Positions 45,256-58,064 of a stretch of DNA of 64,000 bases are shown piece after piece. Within the stretch, counting starts at the first letter, position 1. Each line of letters starts with the position of its first letter. Source of the stretch: Circinella minor (lineage: Eukaryota > Mucoromycota > Mucoromycetes > Mucorales > Lichtheimiaceae); NCBI GenBank assembly GCA_016758965.1, contig JAEPRB010000140.1:1-64000 (forward strand), read 5' to 3'. The notes beneath the pieces are model-generated. The model searched no databases. It was not told where the DNA came from and saw nothing but the letters and a program-made list of their open reading frames with translations. The position numbers were made by a program, and so were the translations under genes.

Positions 45256-46863
45256 GAAATATTATGGAAGATAATATAGTTAACCACATGGGTTTCAAAA
45301 AGACTTCTCTCTCTCTCTCCTCAAAAAACTAATTAAAATTAGTTTTTGAGTTTTTCTATTTCTGTTTAATCACTTATATTAATGAATCTTCCTCCATCCA
45401 TAATTCTCCCAGATTCTAACCAAGCATATTTCAGTCTCGCATGATGTTTGTGTTACTTAAGGGCTAAAAGAATTAGTTTGGATTAAAAAAAGAACGGATA
45501 AATGTTACATCAAAACAAAACTAATTATTCAAACCAATGGCTGTGTGCAATGAGAATTTTTTTATGACGTTCTTTTACTTCTGGGCTACAAAAAAAAAAA
45601 AAAAAAAAGAATTATTATTCTATGATATTCCATTAATAAGTTTTTACTTTTATGATGTGTGCGCATTGTATACGGAAACTATGAAAGGAATTTTTTTATA
45701 TGTTGTTGTGCTTAGAATTAGTATCTACATTTGTTAGGTTAATGCTTGTATCACTCAAAAGAGGACACTCTTTTGTTTTAATAAGACTAACAATATTAAA
45801 TAATATCCAGAATAACAACTAAATTACAAATTAGTGTATGAGATACAAACAGTTAGATATCTCGCCACTACTAAAATTAAATATATAGTGCGAATTGTAT
45901 AGGGAAAGGGTTGTCATTGAAAAAAAAAAAAAAAGAATAATCCCAAAAGGATGAAATGTCATTATCAATATACAACAATTAAATTGTACAAATGATTTTA
46001 TCCCTTACCTGAGTTTATTTCAGCAAAAGAAAAAAAAAAGGATTCATGCTGTCCTATTTTGGGGACTCATCCAATAAGAATATAATGTAGAAATATGTTT
46101 TTTACTATTTGAAAATGAAAGGAAAGGGATGATGGTGGTATTTATATCTATTTCTGATAATAATAAAATAGATGACGGGCGAATGAGTGTGATATACGTG
46201 GGATGATGAGAATACAATACGTGTTCGTAATTATGACGTGATGACCCCCATTCGCAAAGAGTAATTATGCTAAGACAAGGTGCATGATAGCATAGTATTT
46301 TCAAACAAACAAAAAAAGCGAATTTTACAGTACAGTATTTTTTGACTTTGGGATAAACTATTAATAATATATTATATTATCTAAATATAGTTATGCACAG
46401 AAAGAAAAACATCTTTTATATGTAAAAAAGCATATATATGAATATTATATTAGAATGGAAGGAGTCATCATAAAGCATAATGTATATGTATATCGATATC
46501 GATATCGATTTTTAAAGATAAATACTAAATTTCAAGTTTCAATTCAAATGTTAAAAAAAGCAGAACAAACTATTTGGTCGTAACAAAATGAATATACCAT
46601 AGAAAAGAAGTTATAGATAAATCCATGACTTTGTTTGTTGCTGTTGTGCATAAAAGATATTATTCTGACTGAATCGTTAGAAGAAAATAAAATAAAATAA
46701 ATTCCTTTCACTGTATATGACTGAAGGTTTTTCTTTTTTTTTTTTTTTATCCATGGCATCCTTCTTTTTTGACACCTCATTCATTTTTGTTCATGTAATC
46801 GTTGGATATTTATATTTAAATAAATTAGGAGTAAAAGCATAATAACTATACATAAACCCCCGT
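43091..46863. other. Long non-coding interval
   Basis: About 3.8 kb with no supportable gene. It contains many A/T runs, a TAA microsatellite (43797-43824), a TCG-type microsatellite (about 45225-45254), a TTC microsatellite (44477-44497) and a CGATAT repeat (46493-46508). Open frames at 43950-44168, 45537-45737, 46044-46304 and 46544-46780 have no recognisable content. Confidence 0.55.
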
Positions 46864-47589
46864 TTAATAATCACTTCCTTTCCATCGTCGACTTGATTTT
46901 TTATCTGATTGTCGCTTTTTGTTTTCTTTTCGTCTTTTATTTCCTTCGTTTCGACTTTTTTTAAAATAATAATAATAATAAAACTTATATAAGAAAACGT
47001 TTCCCCCTTTTTTTTTTTTTTTACTTAATATTCTATTCAAAAAAAATAAAAATAAAAAAGACAGTAAACTTACATAGAAGCAAGTCGATTCAATGTTGCT
47101 TGATCAGGTTCTTTAGGTACTTCTACAGCTAATTTAATTATATCCACCAATTTTTCATAACATTCTTGAATATTTTTAGCTTGTGATCGAGTACGATCGG
47201 ATGTAACCACCAATTCATTTGATTTATTTAATTTCAATTTATCCATTGCATATTTTGGAAGCCATTGATCTTGATCCGATATCTTTAATCTCATATCAAC
47301 CTTTGTACTTACTCCATTTATTTATCATTATTACCCATTAATTTATATTATTTGATACTTTATATTTGATTGTCTCATTATAATATTAAAACAAACCTTT
47401 ATTCACATTTTGACCACCAGGTCCACTACTACGACTAAATTGAATACGTAATTGATCTTGAGGAAGTTTGTCTTTGTTAAATTTATTAATCCATTGTGAT
47501 GCTTCACTAAATGTCCATAATGTTTGATTTCGAATGGTTGAAAAGAGTCGACATTGTGTTTGTGTATATAATATAAAATGAGGAACCAT
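46864..47589 (-). CDS. ICT1: Mitochondrial peptidyl-tRNA hydrolase of the ICT1/Pth4 type
   Basis: Three exons, 47589-47397, 47311-47074 and 46954-46864, give 173 aa. The class-I release-factor domain is present with the catalytic GGQ at 58-60 in SRSSGPGGQNVNKVSTKVDM. This is the codon-independent ester-hydrolysis motif that frees peptides from tRNA on stalled mitoribosomes. The N-terminus (about 1-20) looks like a mitochondrial targeting sequence (CRLFSTIRNQ). The basic tail NKRRKENKKRQSDKKSSRRW matches the ribosome-binding tail of ICT1-like proteins. The second acceptor (ATGGAG|TA) was chosen because it restores NVNKVSTKV, and the short third exon because it supplies the basic tail. No stop-codon-recognition domain is present, as expected for this family. 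Confidence 0.88.
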
Positions 47590-49761
47590 CTGTTTCTTTT
47601 TTATGGTGGTACTAAAAAAAAAAAAAATTAAAGGGAAAGAAAAAAAAAATCAAATTTATGCTAATGATAAGTTCCTTTTATGGAAACAATTCTTATTTTT
47701 GTTTCATGTTCTTCAGTTTCCATAGACTTTAGAAATTGTTTTAGAAAGAAGACATGAAAAATGTTTAAGTACAGAAAAATAACTGATATTTACGGTTTTA
47801 ATGTTTCTTGACCATTCTTTATGTTCTTCTATCTTCTTTAAATAACTCAACTTACTACTCACTGATACGTACTAAATATTTAAAATACGTAAAAAGAAAG
47901 GTTATTCGATTATAGAGTTTTAACGATATGTGTACAAGCTGTTATTCATTATTTACTTAGTGGTAGTAAAATAGTTGATTTCTTGTGAGAACAAATTACT
48001 ACGTAACATTATGTGATCATTCATAATAATAATAACAATAGATGAATTGACGACGTCACGACTTGCAACAACAAAAATAACAGTATTCTTTCGTCATTGT
48101 TCTATTGACCTATTATACAATCTTACTTTTATTCGAATAGTTTGGTAGCAATATTGAAGAAATAAAATCTACGTAGCAAGTATACGTTGTACATGTAATC
48201 TCAGGCTACTCTAGTCTGTTGCTGATACAAGTATCAAAGACAATAGTTTTTTTTTTAAAAAAAGAAAATATGTACGTAGTCAAGTAAAAAACATCACTGA
48301 ACTTATCAAACAAAAACAATCGTTTATTTGACTTTGATACCCGTTGTACATAATAACTTTGTTATCTATAAATATCTATACTATGTATGAATTAATTTGT
48401 TGTCGTCTAGTGTATTCTACCTTGATACAACTATGAATTAATCATGATGTACTTTGTACGTATCTTACCCAGCCAGTGATACAACTTTGATCTTTGTCGT
48501 CCTTATACTAGTACAAGGATATTATATACTCAATGACATTGATGAACTAATGTTACAAGATACGTAAATTTATAGGACTGACTCATATTAACCTTGACAA
48601 CAAATTTAACTTTTTTGCTAGTACACTACAAAAGTACCTTTAGATTCTTACAACGGGAATTGCTACGAACATCTCCAAAAACATACTAGTATATTAAGTA
48701 ATTTCAGCTATCCCACTTTTTATATTTTTTCAAAGACACACAACAATTTGATAAACGTATAATAATTACATCGTACGACGTATCCAGCCATTTATACATT
48801 ATCTATACAGTAGTTATTATCGTTATAAAACTTAAAAATGTCTAAATGGAACTTACATATTTTAGCAACTCAACTTTTTTATGATAACAGTCAATACTTC
48901 TTCTTATCTTTTCTCACTATATCATTATTATGTACACAAGTGGGAGATGATATATGAAGACAAGACACAAACAAGGAATAATGTTGTGTACTGTAGTATA
49001 CTTTTAATGTTACAACATATGAGCGGTCAAATAAGCGTTATTGGTATTGATAACGCTATTACTATAATTTTATATGATCTAAAAAGCTTTATTATTTGTG
49101 GGGTGTCCGTAGCAATTCCCTTATTTTACAACATATTAGCAATAATTTTCCAGAATTTGGTTCCTGTTTCACCCTGAATAATGTTAATAAAGAAACATTA
49201 TTTAAATCATGCAAGTATTAGTGATAGAGATTTGTTTATTATTCCTTCATATAAATACACACACTCTTTTTTTTTTTTTTGCTATCATTTTTAAACATTT
49301 TGAAAAAAAAAAAAAAAAAAAACGATTATGAGGTAGTGGCTTTTTATAGTCTTTTTTATTATATCTTGTGGACATTTATAGTGACTACTTTATCTTTTCT
49401 ATTTGAAAAAAAAAGTAGTTTATATTATTTGGCGTACAATAGATGATAGTTGGGATAATGATGAAAAAAAAAAAAAAGGATAGAAAGGGAAAAAATTTCA
49501 AAACCCCCCCCCCCCCATTAACTCAGTTAAGCTTGGGAACATTTGAGCAGTAAAGGGGGGAAAAGAAGAATCAGCAGCCACTCTGAGCAAAGCAAGGCAC
49601 GAGGGACGTAACACTACAAAAACCAAATACTCCGCAATTTTTAAAGTATAATAAAATTTAAGGACGCGACAGCAAAAAAAAAAAAAAGAGAGAGAGAGTT
49701 GGGAATACACGTTTTCTTTTTTCTTGACAGGTTCTGACAGGCCATATATATTTCATATAAA
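47590..49761. other. Non-coding interval
   Basis: No supportable gene. The 98-codon plus-strand frame at 48881-49177 is hydrophobic but AT-driven and unrecognised. ACGTA words are frequent (e.g. 47867, 47886, 48001, 48170, 48274, 48456, 48559). Confidence 0.5.
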
Positions 49762-52185
49762 ATGGTAATCTCTCTCTTTTTTTTTTTTTTTTAAAAAAAA
49801 AAAAGCGAAATCTGATCTTTAGGGGGGACTTTACGTTAACATCATTTATTTTATATAGTCTCTTGCACCCGTACAAATTTTTCAAGACCAAGCAACAGAA
49901 GAAAGAGCCGAGAATGCGCGTTTGGTAATAATAATAAAAACTTCCAACATCATTATTATATATATACGTATACATTGACGTAATCATCGTCTATATATAT
50001 ATTTTTTTTTTTTTTATAAATCTAATCATCTGTTTTATTCATGTTATTATTATAGTCATCTTTCATCGGTGCCATCGCTGTCGGTGATCTTGTAAAGAGC
50101 ACTTTGGGTCCAAAGGGCATGGTTAGCATCATTCACTTTTTATTTTATTTTTGATCACTGATTAGAGAAAAGAAAAAAAGAAAAAAGAAAAAAAAAAAGG
50201 GGGGGAGGTGGAAGGTTGGGATGGGGAAGATAAACCATAATTAGTATATAGTTTACTGAAATATAGTTTCTGTTGTATATTGTTATACGCATCTATTTTA
50301 TATATATATATAGGACAAGATCTTGCAATCTGCCGCATCAGGTGAAATCTTGGTTACTAACGATGGTGCTACCATTTTAAAATCAATTGCTTTGGATAAC
50401 GCAGCAGCCAAAATCTTGGTCAACATTTCTAAAGTTCAAGATGATGAAGTAGGTGATGGTACTACTTCTGTTTGTGTTTTAGCCGCCGAATTGTTACGTG
50501 AAGCAGAACGTCTTGTCAATCAACGTATTCATCCTCAAACCATTGTTGAAGGATATCGTTTGGCTTCAGCCGCTGCTTATAAAGCATTGGAAGCAAGTGC
50601 AGTAGATCATAGTGCTGATCAAGATGCTTTCCGTCAAGATTTAATTAATATTGCTAAAACTACTTTGAGTTCCAAGGTATTGTCTCAAGATAAGGAATAT
50701 TTTGCTAAATTGGCTGTGGATGCTGTACTTCGATTAAAGGGTTCAACCAACTTGGAAAATATTCAAATCATCAAGAAACCTGGTGGTAGATTGATTGATT
50801 CATACCTTGATGAAGGTTTTATTTTGGACAAAAAGATTGGTGTCAATTGTCCCAAGCGTATCGAAAACGCAAAGATTTTGATTGCAAATACACGTAAAGT
50901 TCTTTGAATTTTTTTTTTTTTTGTTGTTTTAAAAGAAGGGAAGGGGGGGAGGAGATGACACATATTCATGATAGTAACACACACATACATATATTTATCA
51001 TTGGTACAGCTATGGATACCGATAAAATCAAGATCTTTGGTGCTCGTGTTCGTGTAGATGCTACTGGTAAATTAGCTGAATTAGAACGTGCTGAACGTGA
51101 TAAGATGAAGGCAAAGGTTGAAAAGATTAAGGCCCATGGTATCAACTGTTTTGTCAACCGACAATTGATTTATAACTGGCCTGAACAATTGCTTGCTGAT
51201 GCTGGTATTGCAAGCATTGAACATGCTGATTTTGAAGGTGTTGAACGATTGGCTTTGGTTTCAGGTAAAAAAAGAAAAAAAGAAAAAGAAAATGGGATAC
51301 ATGGTTATCTATCAATAGCATGATATAAGTTGTTCTTGATAACTCATATATGAATGTCATTATTATGTTAGGTGGTGAAATTGCATCTACTTTTGATCAT
51401 CCTGAACTTGTCAAGTTGGGTCATTGTGATTTAATTGAAGAAATTATTATTGGTGAAGATAAGGTAATAAATAATAATAACACTCTATTTATTTGTGTAA
51501 AAAAAAAAAAAAAAAAGAAGGTGAAAGACATATACTGATGATAATTTTCAATACATGTATATATAGCTTATTAAATTCTCTGGTGTTGCCGCTGGTGAAG
51601 CATGTACTGTCGTTTTACGTGGTGCTACACAACAATTGTTGGATGAAGCTGAACGTTCTCTTCACGACGCTTTGTCTGTCCTTTCTCAAACTGTTCAAGA
51701 ACCCCGTACTGTTCTTGGTGGTGGTTGTACTGAAATGATGATGTCCAAGGCTGTTGATGATGCTGCCGCAAAGACAGCTGGTAAGAAGGCTATTGCTGCT
51801 GAATCCTTTGCAAAGGCTCTTCGTCAAATGCCTACTATTCTTGCTGACAATGCAGGTTTCGATTCTTCTGAACTTGTTGCTCAATTGAGAGCTGCACATT
51901 ATGAAGGAAAGGCTACTTCTGGTTTGGATATGGTAGATGGTCGTGTTGCTGATGTACGTGAACTGGGTATTACTGAATCATTCAAGTTGAAAAAGCAAGT
52001 TCTTTTCTCAGCATCAGAAGCTGCTGAAATGATTCTTCGAGTAGATAATATCATTCGATGTGCTCCTCGGTAAGTTTATTTATTTATTTAGTATTATTGT
52101 CAAATTTTGTTTGAATATAAATTTATTCTAACCCCATTATTTAATTACTTTATTTTTTTTTCCCAATAGCCAACGAACTGCTTAA
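49762..52185 (+). CDS. CCT2: T-complex protein 1 subunit beta (CCT2)
   Basis: Eight exons: 49762-49764, 49859-49924, 50056-50121, 50314-50893, 51010-51264, 51372-51463, 51567-52069, 52170-52185. They give 526 aa (yeast Cct2 is 527). CCT/TRiC is the cytosolic group-II chaperonin folding actin, tubulin and WD40 proteins. Seen: [35 protein letters not shown], the ATP-hydrolysis loop GDGTTS (92-97), the beta-specific apical segment [19 protein letters not shown], and the C-terminal [13 protein letters not shown]. The first coding exon is only the ATG, followed directly by GTAATC. The frame of exon 2 begins with Ser-Leu-Ala-Pro as in other CCT2 proteins, which supports this placement. Every junction is GT-AG and in frame. 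Confidence 0.95.
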
Positions 52186-52424
52186 GCAAACAAAAAAAAA
52201 AGATGAAATTATATTAATACACAATTCTCATACATTTTTTCCGGATACACGCACATACACAAACACACAAAAGACCCAAATACAGAAAGTCAAACACATA
52301 CAAAAAAAAAAAAAAAACTACATATACGCAAACAAAACCCATTATTTGATCTCTTCAAAATAAAAAAAGTAGCAATACCATTTTTTTTTAAAAAAATCAG
52401 GAAAAAAAAAATTATAGAATTTCA

Positions 52425-52456
<32 letters not shown>

Positions 52457-52488
52457 GGAAAACTATTATTATTTTTTATAGTATAATC
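52186..52488. other. Shared 3' region of CCT2 and catalase
   Basis: About 300 bp between convergent stop codons, with CA-rich and TTA-repeat sequence. No other feature. Confidence 0.55.
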
Positions 52489-55128
52489 TTAGATATCTTT
52501 ATCAAGAGGAAGACGACTCCAGAATCGTTGTGTAATTAATGCTTCCTTGAAATCTTGTTTAATATTTTGTTCAGGACCAAGAATAACGCCTTCTGTACCA
52601 TTATAGTGAGTCATACCTTCCACAGCAATTTCAAAGAAGTGTGTACCTTCACTGGATGCAGCAATAGGTTTACCATGACGATAAGCATCCATGACAAACA
52701 CTTTAGGTTCATCCATTGGGAAAAGAGCAGTTGTTTCAGTTAAGAACTTGATACCTTCAGCACCACCAGGAACATAAATAGCATCATAAAGAACAGATGA
52801 ATCGGTAACATAGGTATGATCAATGTGAAGACCATCTTGTTCGCCTTGATGAACACCAATATAGGCAGGATAAGCGCCTTCACTAACCAAATAATCATAC
52901 ATGGCCTTGGCTTCTTCTTGATTTGTACCAGGAGCAGTCAAGATGGCTACTTTACGTGTACGAATATTGTCTGGCTTGGGATACTTTTGAATGGACAAAT
53001 GACTATCCGTTTGTCCAGGATTTTCAACTACCTTTTCAGGTAAAGGAACACCCACTCCGTAAGCGACGCGACGTGCCAAATTATTATCGATTTGATTCAA
53101 ACGATCCACAAAACGTTTACGGACGTCAACAGATTTAGATTTACCTACTTCGAATCGGAAACCATCTACTGTTTGTTGTTGTTCTGCAGGTGTTAATGAG
53201 TTCCAATAAAGTTGAGCTTGTGAATAAAAGTCCCAGAAACTAGGGGCTCGTCCACGTTCTTTTCGTCCATCGACACGTTCTGGATACTCTATATATCCAC
53301 CGTTGGCATGACTAGCAACATCAGGTTTGTTGTTATTTAAGCCATTTGGAAAATAGGCTACGTTGCCCTTGTATGTGTTTGATTGCATAAAGCCATCGCG
53401 TTGGTTATTAGTTACTTGATTCAAAGGTCGATTAATGGGGAGTTGCATGAAATTAGCGCTGCTCATACGATTCAATTGAGTATCAAGGTAACTGAACAAA
53501 CGACCTTGTAAAAGAGGATCATCTGTAATACCAATACCTATTATATATATATATATATTAGCACTCTATCTTTGTGGTATGAATAATAAAAGTAGTGTAT
53601 AATAATAACTCACCATTGACAATATGTCCAGGATGCATAGTAATTTGTTCCGTTTCTGAGAAAAAGTTCTCCACATTTCGATTTAAAACTAATCGACCCA
53701 ATTTAGTCACGGGTACCAAATCTTCAGGAACAAGTTTGGTAGGATCCAATAAATCGAAATCAAATTTGAATTCATCTTTCTCAGGAATAATTTGGACACC
53801 CAGTTCCCATTCTGGATAATCACCTTTGTTAATAGCAGTATACAAGTCTGTTCTATGGAAATCACTGTTCTTTCCTGCAATCTTTTGTGCTTCATCCTAT
53901 AAAGATATTAAAAATAATAATAATTATTAATAAGAATAGGGGGGGGGACTCTTTGTTCATTCGTTTTTACTTAATATCTATTTAGAAACTTACCCAAAGA
54001 AGATTGGATAAACCTTGCATTGGTTTCCAATGGAATTTAACAAATACCGGTTTACCTTCAGCGGTAACAAGTCGGAATGTATGTATACCAAATCCTTCTA
54101 CTTGTCTAAAATTAGGTGGAATACCTCGAGGTGAAAGAACCCACATAACAGTATGCAGTGTCTCTGGGAACTCACTATTGAAAGAAAAAAAAAAAACAGG
54201 AATAAAATGAATTAAAATGGTTGGGTAAGTTTCTTTTACTTTTAAAAAAATATACATACGCAAAGAAATCATAAGAAGTTTCATGAGCTGTTCCTGCTTG
54301 AGGTGTATCTGTATTAGGTTCCATTTTAGCTGCATGAATCAAATCTGGAAACTTGATTGCATCTTGAACAAAGAAAGGTGGAATAATGTTGCCAACTAAT
54401 AATTTTATTATAACAACAATATAATATATATTTAGTTTATTTTTATATCCTATTATTCTGTTACACATCAATAAAGCTTTATATACATTACCAAGATCAA
54501 AAAGACCTTCCTCGGTATAGAATCGAGTAGCAAAACCACGATCATCACGTACAGTATCTGCTGAACCTTTATTACCCAACACTGTAGAAAATCGTGTGAA
54601 TGTTGGGGTTTTTTTACCAGCTTCACTCAAAAATCCAGCAGCAGTAAGATTAGACCAATCAGCAAAAGATTCGAAATAACCATAAGCACCTACACCACGC
54701 GCATGAACTACACGTTCAGGAATTCGTTCATGATCTTTTATCATTCAATACAATGTATATAAAATTTAGTATAGTGAAACCTTCAACATCACATCTACTT
54801 ATATATATAATTTAAACTTACCGAAATGCATAATCTTTTCACGCAACATAAAATCTTCCATTAAAGTAGGACCACGTAAACCTGCCTTCAAACTTTCACT
54901 ATTATTTACACGTTGACCAAAATTGGTTGTTTCAAATTCACTTGTAGCTGGATTGATAGTAAACTCTCCCATTTGTTCTGTTTTAGCATCTTGACCAGTT
55001 CCTTTATTAATTTGGAAAGCACATTGACCATCCGCTTGTTGATATTGTTGACCATCTGCCAGAACGGTATTATAACCAAGTTTTTGGATAGCCAACACAA
55101 TACTAACAATGCCAGTAGTAAGTTTCAT
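52489..55128 (-). CDS. Secreted large-subunit (clade 2) catalase
   Basis: Six exons: 55128-54822, 54734-54492, 54395-54260, 54174-53994, 53896-53614, 53537-52489. They give 732 aa, the size of large-subunit catalases. The enzyme dismutates hydrogen peroxide using heme. A hydrophobic N-terminus (about 1-24, [13 protein letters not shown]) suggests secretion to the cell wall or medium. Catalytic His113 lies in [16 protein letters not shown], Asn186 in [18 protein letters not shown], and the heme-ligand Tyr400 in [13 protein letters not shown]. The C-terminal ~170 residues from [18 protein letters not shown] to the end are the class-I glutamine-amidotransferase/DJ-1-like flavodoxin-fold domain typical of this clade. 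The amidotransferase nucleophile is not obvious ([15 protein letters not shown]), as in other catalases. All splice junctions close in frame. Confidence 0.94.
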
Positions 55129-55991
55129 GTATGATAGAAATAATAATATCTGTTTGACAAAGAACAAGAGTAGGGGGGGTGGTGGGAGAGTTGGGAAAAA
55201 AAGTTTTAGTTTTTGAGAAAAAAAAAAAGAAAAAGAGAAAAAGAACAATAAAAAATCATTTGTTTTTAAAGGTGTCCACTGAGGAATTGATTTGACAAAA
55301 AAAGAAAAAAAAAGAAAAAAAAACAAGCAAATAACAACAATTTATTAGTTTTTTTTTTTTTGATATAAAAGTATATTATATCAACATTATAAACTAATCA
55401 AATAATTAAATGTGAATGATTATAATAATGGATTATATATAACGATCGAGTAATTATGATATCATAAGTAACTATATATTATATCCAAGAATGACTTAGT
55501 ATGAATCCATTTTACGCATATATTTAGTAGTTAGTATATCACTATTTTCATGCAAAAATTATGTTATTTGTTGTCAATTATCGATAGATTATATGTTGCA
55601 TGAATACTTACTATCCTTATTTTATTTGATATAGCGATTTTTTTTTTTACTGAAATCTACATATATACAATCCCAAAAATAATCCGTTTATCGTAAAAAA
55701 AGAGGAAAAAATAGCTATAATGAGAAGAATAATAAAAGTTATTATTATTATTATGAAATATTTGTTCCTGAGATATATATATATATAAAACCAAACAAGC
55801 AAACGATATAGTTTATTACGCAAGTATAATAGAATATACAGTTTATAATGGATGAATCAAGTCAATTCCCGAAAAAGTGAATATGGGATTCTGCGACACT
55901 GTACACTCAAAACACGGGGTGGAATAAACTCTTTCGGATCCAATTTTTTATATATATATTATCATATCCTATTTCTTTACAAGTAAAAACC
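55129..55991. other. Divergent promoter region between catalase and dysbindin-domain genes
   Basis: 860 bp of AT-rich DNA with poly(A/T) and a short TA repeat (55768-55785). Holds both 5' regions. No further gene seen. Confidence 0.55.
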
Positions 55992-56526
55992 ATGTTTGGA
56001 CAGTTTAAAAATATTCTACCTAATAACATTCGTTCAATATCTGACTCAGTAGGGTAATTTAGCATATGTGATATATAAAAGGGGGGGTTCTTTAATCTTT
56101 TTATTCATTATTATTATATGGCAATGTATGAATTATAGAATAAATGAAGAGGAATGGCGAACGCGTGGATTAGAACGGTAAAAAAAAAAAAAGACAACTT
56201 GTTTATTCAGACCGATAACAATAAAAAAAAATAACAAACAATAACTTATATTTCCACATTTTGTTTAATAGACTAGAAGCAATCCGATCCGAATTTCAAA
56301 ACTTATTACTTAATCGACCAGAGTAAAGTAAGAATTTGTTTATAATAATGGACTGTCGTGACTAAAATTATAATATACACTATTATATCATATATAGTCC
56401 ATCATCTACTACTACTGCTACAACAACCTCTTCATCTGTACCACGCCATGAAATAATAATTACTCGACCGTCCATTATAGAACTTGAATCAGTTGCAGAG
56501 TTAATTGAAAAGTAAAAGTTCAAAGA

Positions 56527-56560
<34 letters not shown>

Positions 56561-57746
56561 TTCATATACAAAGAGCAGATAAACTAAGATACTATAATAT
56601 TTCCTAGGTATCGGGATGATTGGGTTGATATACATGAAAAAAACCATGCGAATTTCAGTAAATTTGAAGTAAATGGATTTTTTTTTTTTTAACTTTGGAT
56701 AAAAACTTTTCGATTCGATGGGGGAAAAAAAAAATTAATGAATGGGATATTACATAGGTAGCGGATCGTTTATTAGTTATATTGCTTGAACAATGTCAAC
56801 ACCATACTGATACTTGTAAAAAAATGGATGATATACCTAATAATCTTACTACAATACAATCTGAACTTCATTCTCTTAGTGATATAGCTGGTAAATTGGG
56901 GTGTGGTTGGGGTTTTTGGGTTTCACTATTATATAGTGTCCTGATGTATGATTTAAAACTAAATAAGTCAATGTATCTATTCGTTCAACAAACCAAAAAA
57001 AAAAAATTGTATTCTATAGTTGATTTGAAAAGTAAATTGAAAACATTAGAAGATCGAATAGAAGAAGCAACAGCTGAACATGCTCGTGGAGAATTTGAAG
57101 CATGGAAACGACAAGAAAAGATTCGGGCAAAAGAAGAATTAGCAGAAAAAAGGTAAAAAGTTTTCTTTTTTTTTAAAAAAAAAATAGGAGAACATGTTCA
57201 TTTTGTGTTTTTTTTTTTAATCAAATTCTTATTTTTAATCACTGCGGGGGAAAATTGTTTACTTATAGAATGGAAATAGCACGTCGAGAATCTTTTCTTA
57301 AAGATGCTTATGAAGAACATAATGATACACAAACAAAAAAACGTGTTGAATTATATGAAGCTACATTTAATGCAGAACTAGAAGATTATAGAAGACGTAG
57401 AGAAAATGAAGTATCTTCACTTTATTCCCGTAAATTTGCCTTTTTTTTTTTTATATATATAATTCGTTTTTTTTTTTTTTTGTTTTAATTAATAGTACAA
57501 TGATACTGATATTTTACATATCTATATATAGATACGGATAATGGCACCACTAATAAAACAGCTGCATCCCTTGATTCTGTTCGATTAGAAGGTGCAGATA
57601 CTTCTGGACTAGATATGTTTCTTAAAGATGATGAAAATGCATTCTTACAGGTAAAAGAAAAAAATAATATTTATTTATTTATAAAGCTCTATATATTTGG
57701 ATCATAGTTTATGAAAATAACTTAATAATGACAATAATACAATAAT

Positions 57747-57787
<41 letters not shown>

Positions 57788-58061
57788 GATCTATATGCAT
57801 AATATATGTGTGTTTGTGTGAATGTGTGTGTGGGGGGAACGGGGAATATTTATATAGTCTGATCATATCACAACTACCAGTGGTGATAGGACAAATAAAA
57901 AGACTTCCAGTGTACCTGTACAAGAAGAAACAACTATAACAACGAAACCTCATGATAATTTGAAGGATAAATCAAATTCGTATTCGGAGGAGGAGGAGGA
58001 TGATGATGGAGGAGGAATCGAAATATTAGGAGATGAAGATTATCATAGTCATAGTGATTAG
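55992..58061 (+). CDS. Dysbindin-domain coiled-coil protein (BLOC-1 subunit-like)
   Basis: Ten exons: 55992-56053, 56139-56177, 56272-56322, 56398-56511, 56608-56668, 56758-56890, 57020-57152, 57269-57429, 57532-57650, 57858-58061. They join in frame to about 358 aa. The order of motifs follows animal dysbindin: VAELIEKYRDDWVDIHEKN, then a long coiled coil (ADRLLVILLEQCQ, QSELHSLSDIAGKLVDLKSK, KTLEDRIEEATAEHARGEFE), the charged MEIARRESFLKDAYEEHN helix, LYEATFNAELEDYRRRRENE, then SGLDMFLKDDENAFLQ and an acidic tail. The GKLVDLK junction was read from donor GCTG|GTAAAT. Dysbindin is part of BLOC-1, which acts in endosome-to-lysosome-related-organelle traffic. The last intron contains a (GT)n tract and could hide a small extra exon. 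Its stop is 3 bp from that of the protease gene. Confidence 0.78.
57749..57784. repeat. (GT)n microsatellite
   Basis: About 18 uninterrupted GT units within the last intron of the dysbindin-domain gene. Confidence 0.9.
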
Positions 58062-58064
58062 AAA

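Noticed and set aside
46044..46304. 86-codon minus-strand frame
   Set aside because: No domain, no flanking exon, codon use not distinct from non-coding DNA.
48881..49177. 98-codon plus-strand frame with hydrophobic stretches
   Set aside because: AT-driven codons, no splice partner, no recognisable motif. Could be revisited with RNA data.
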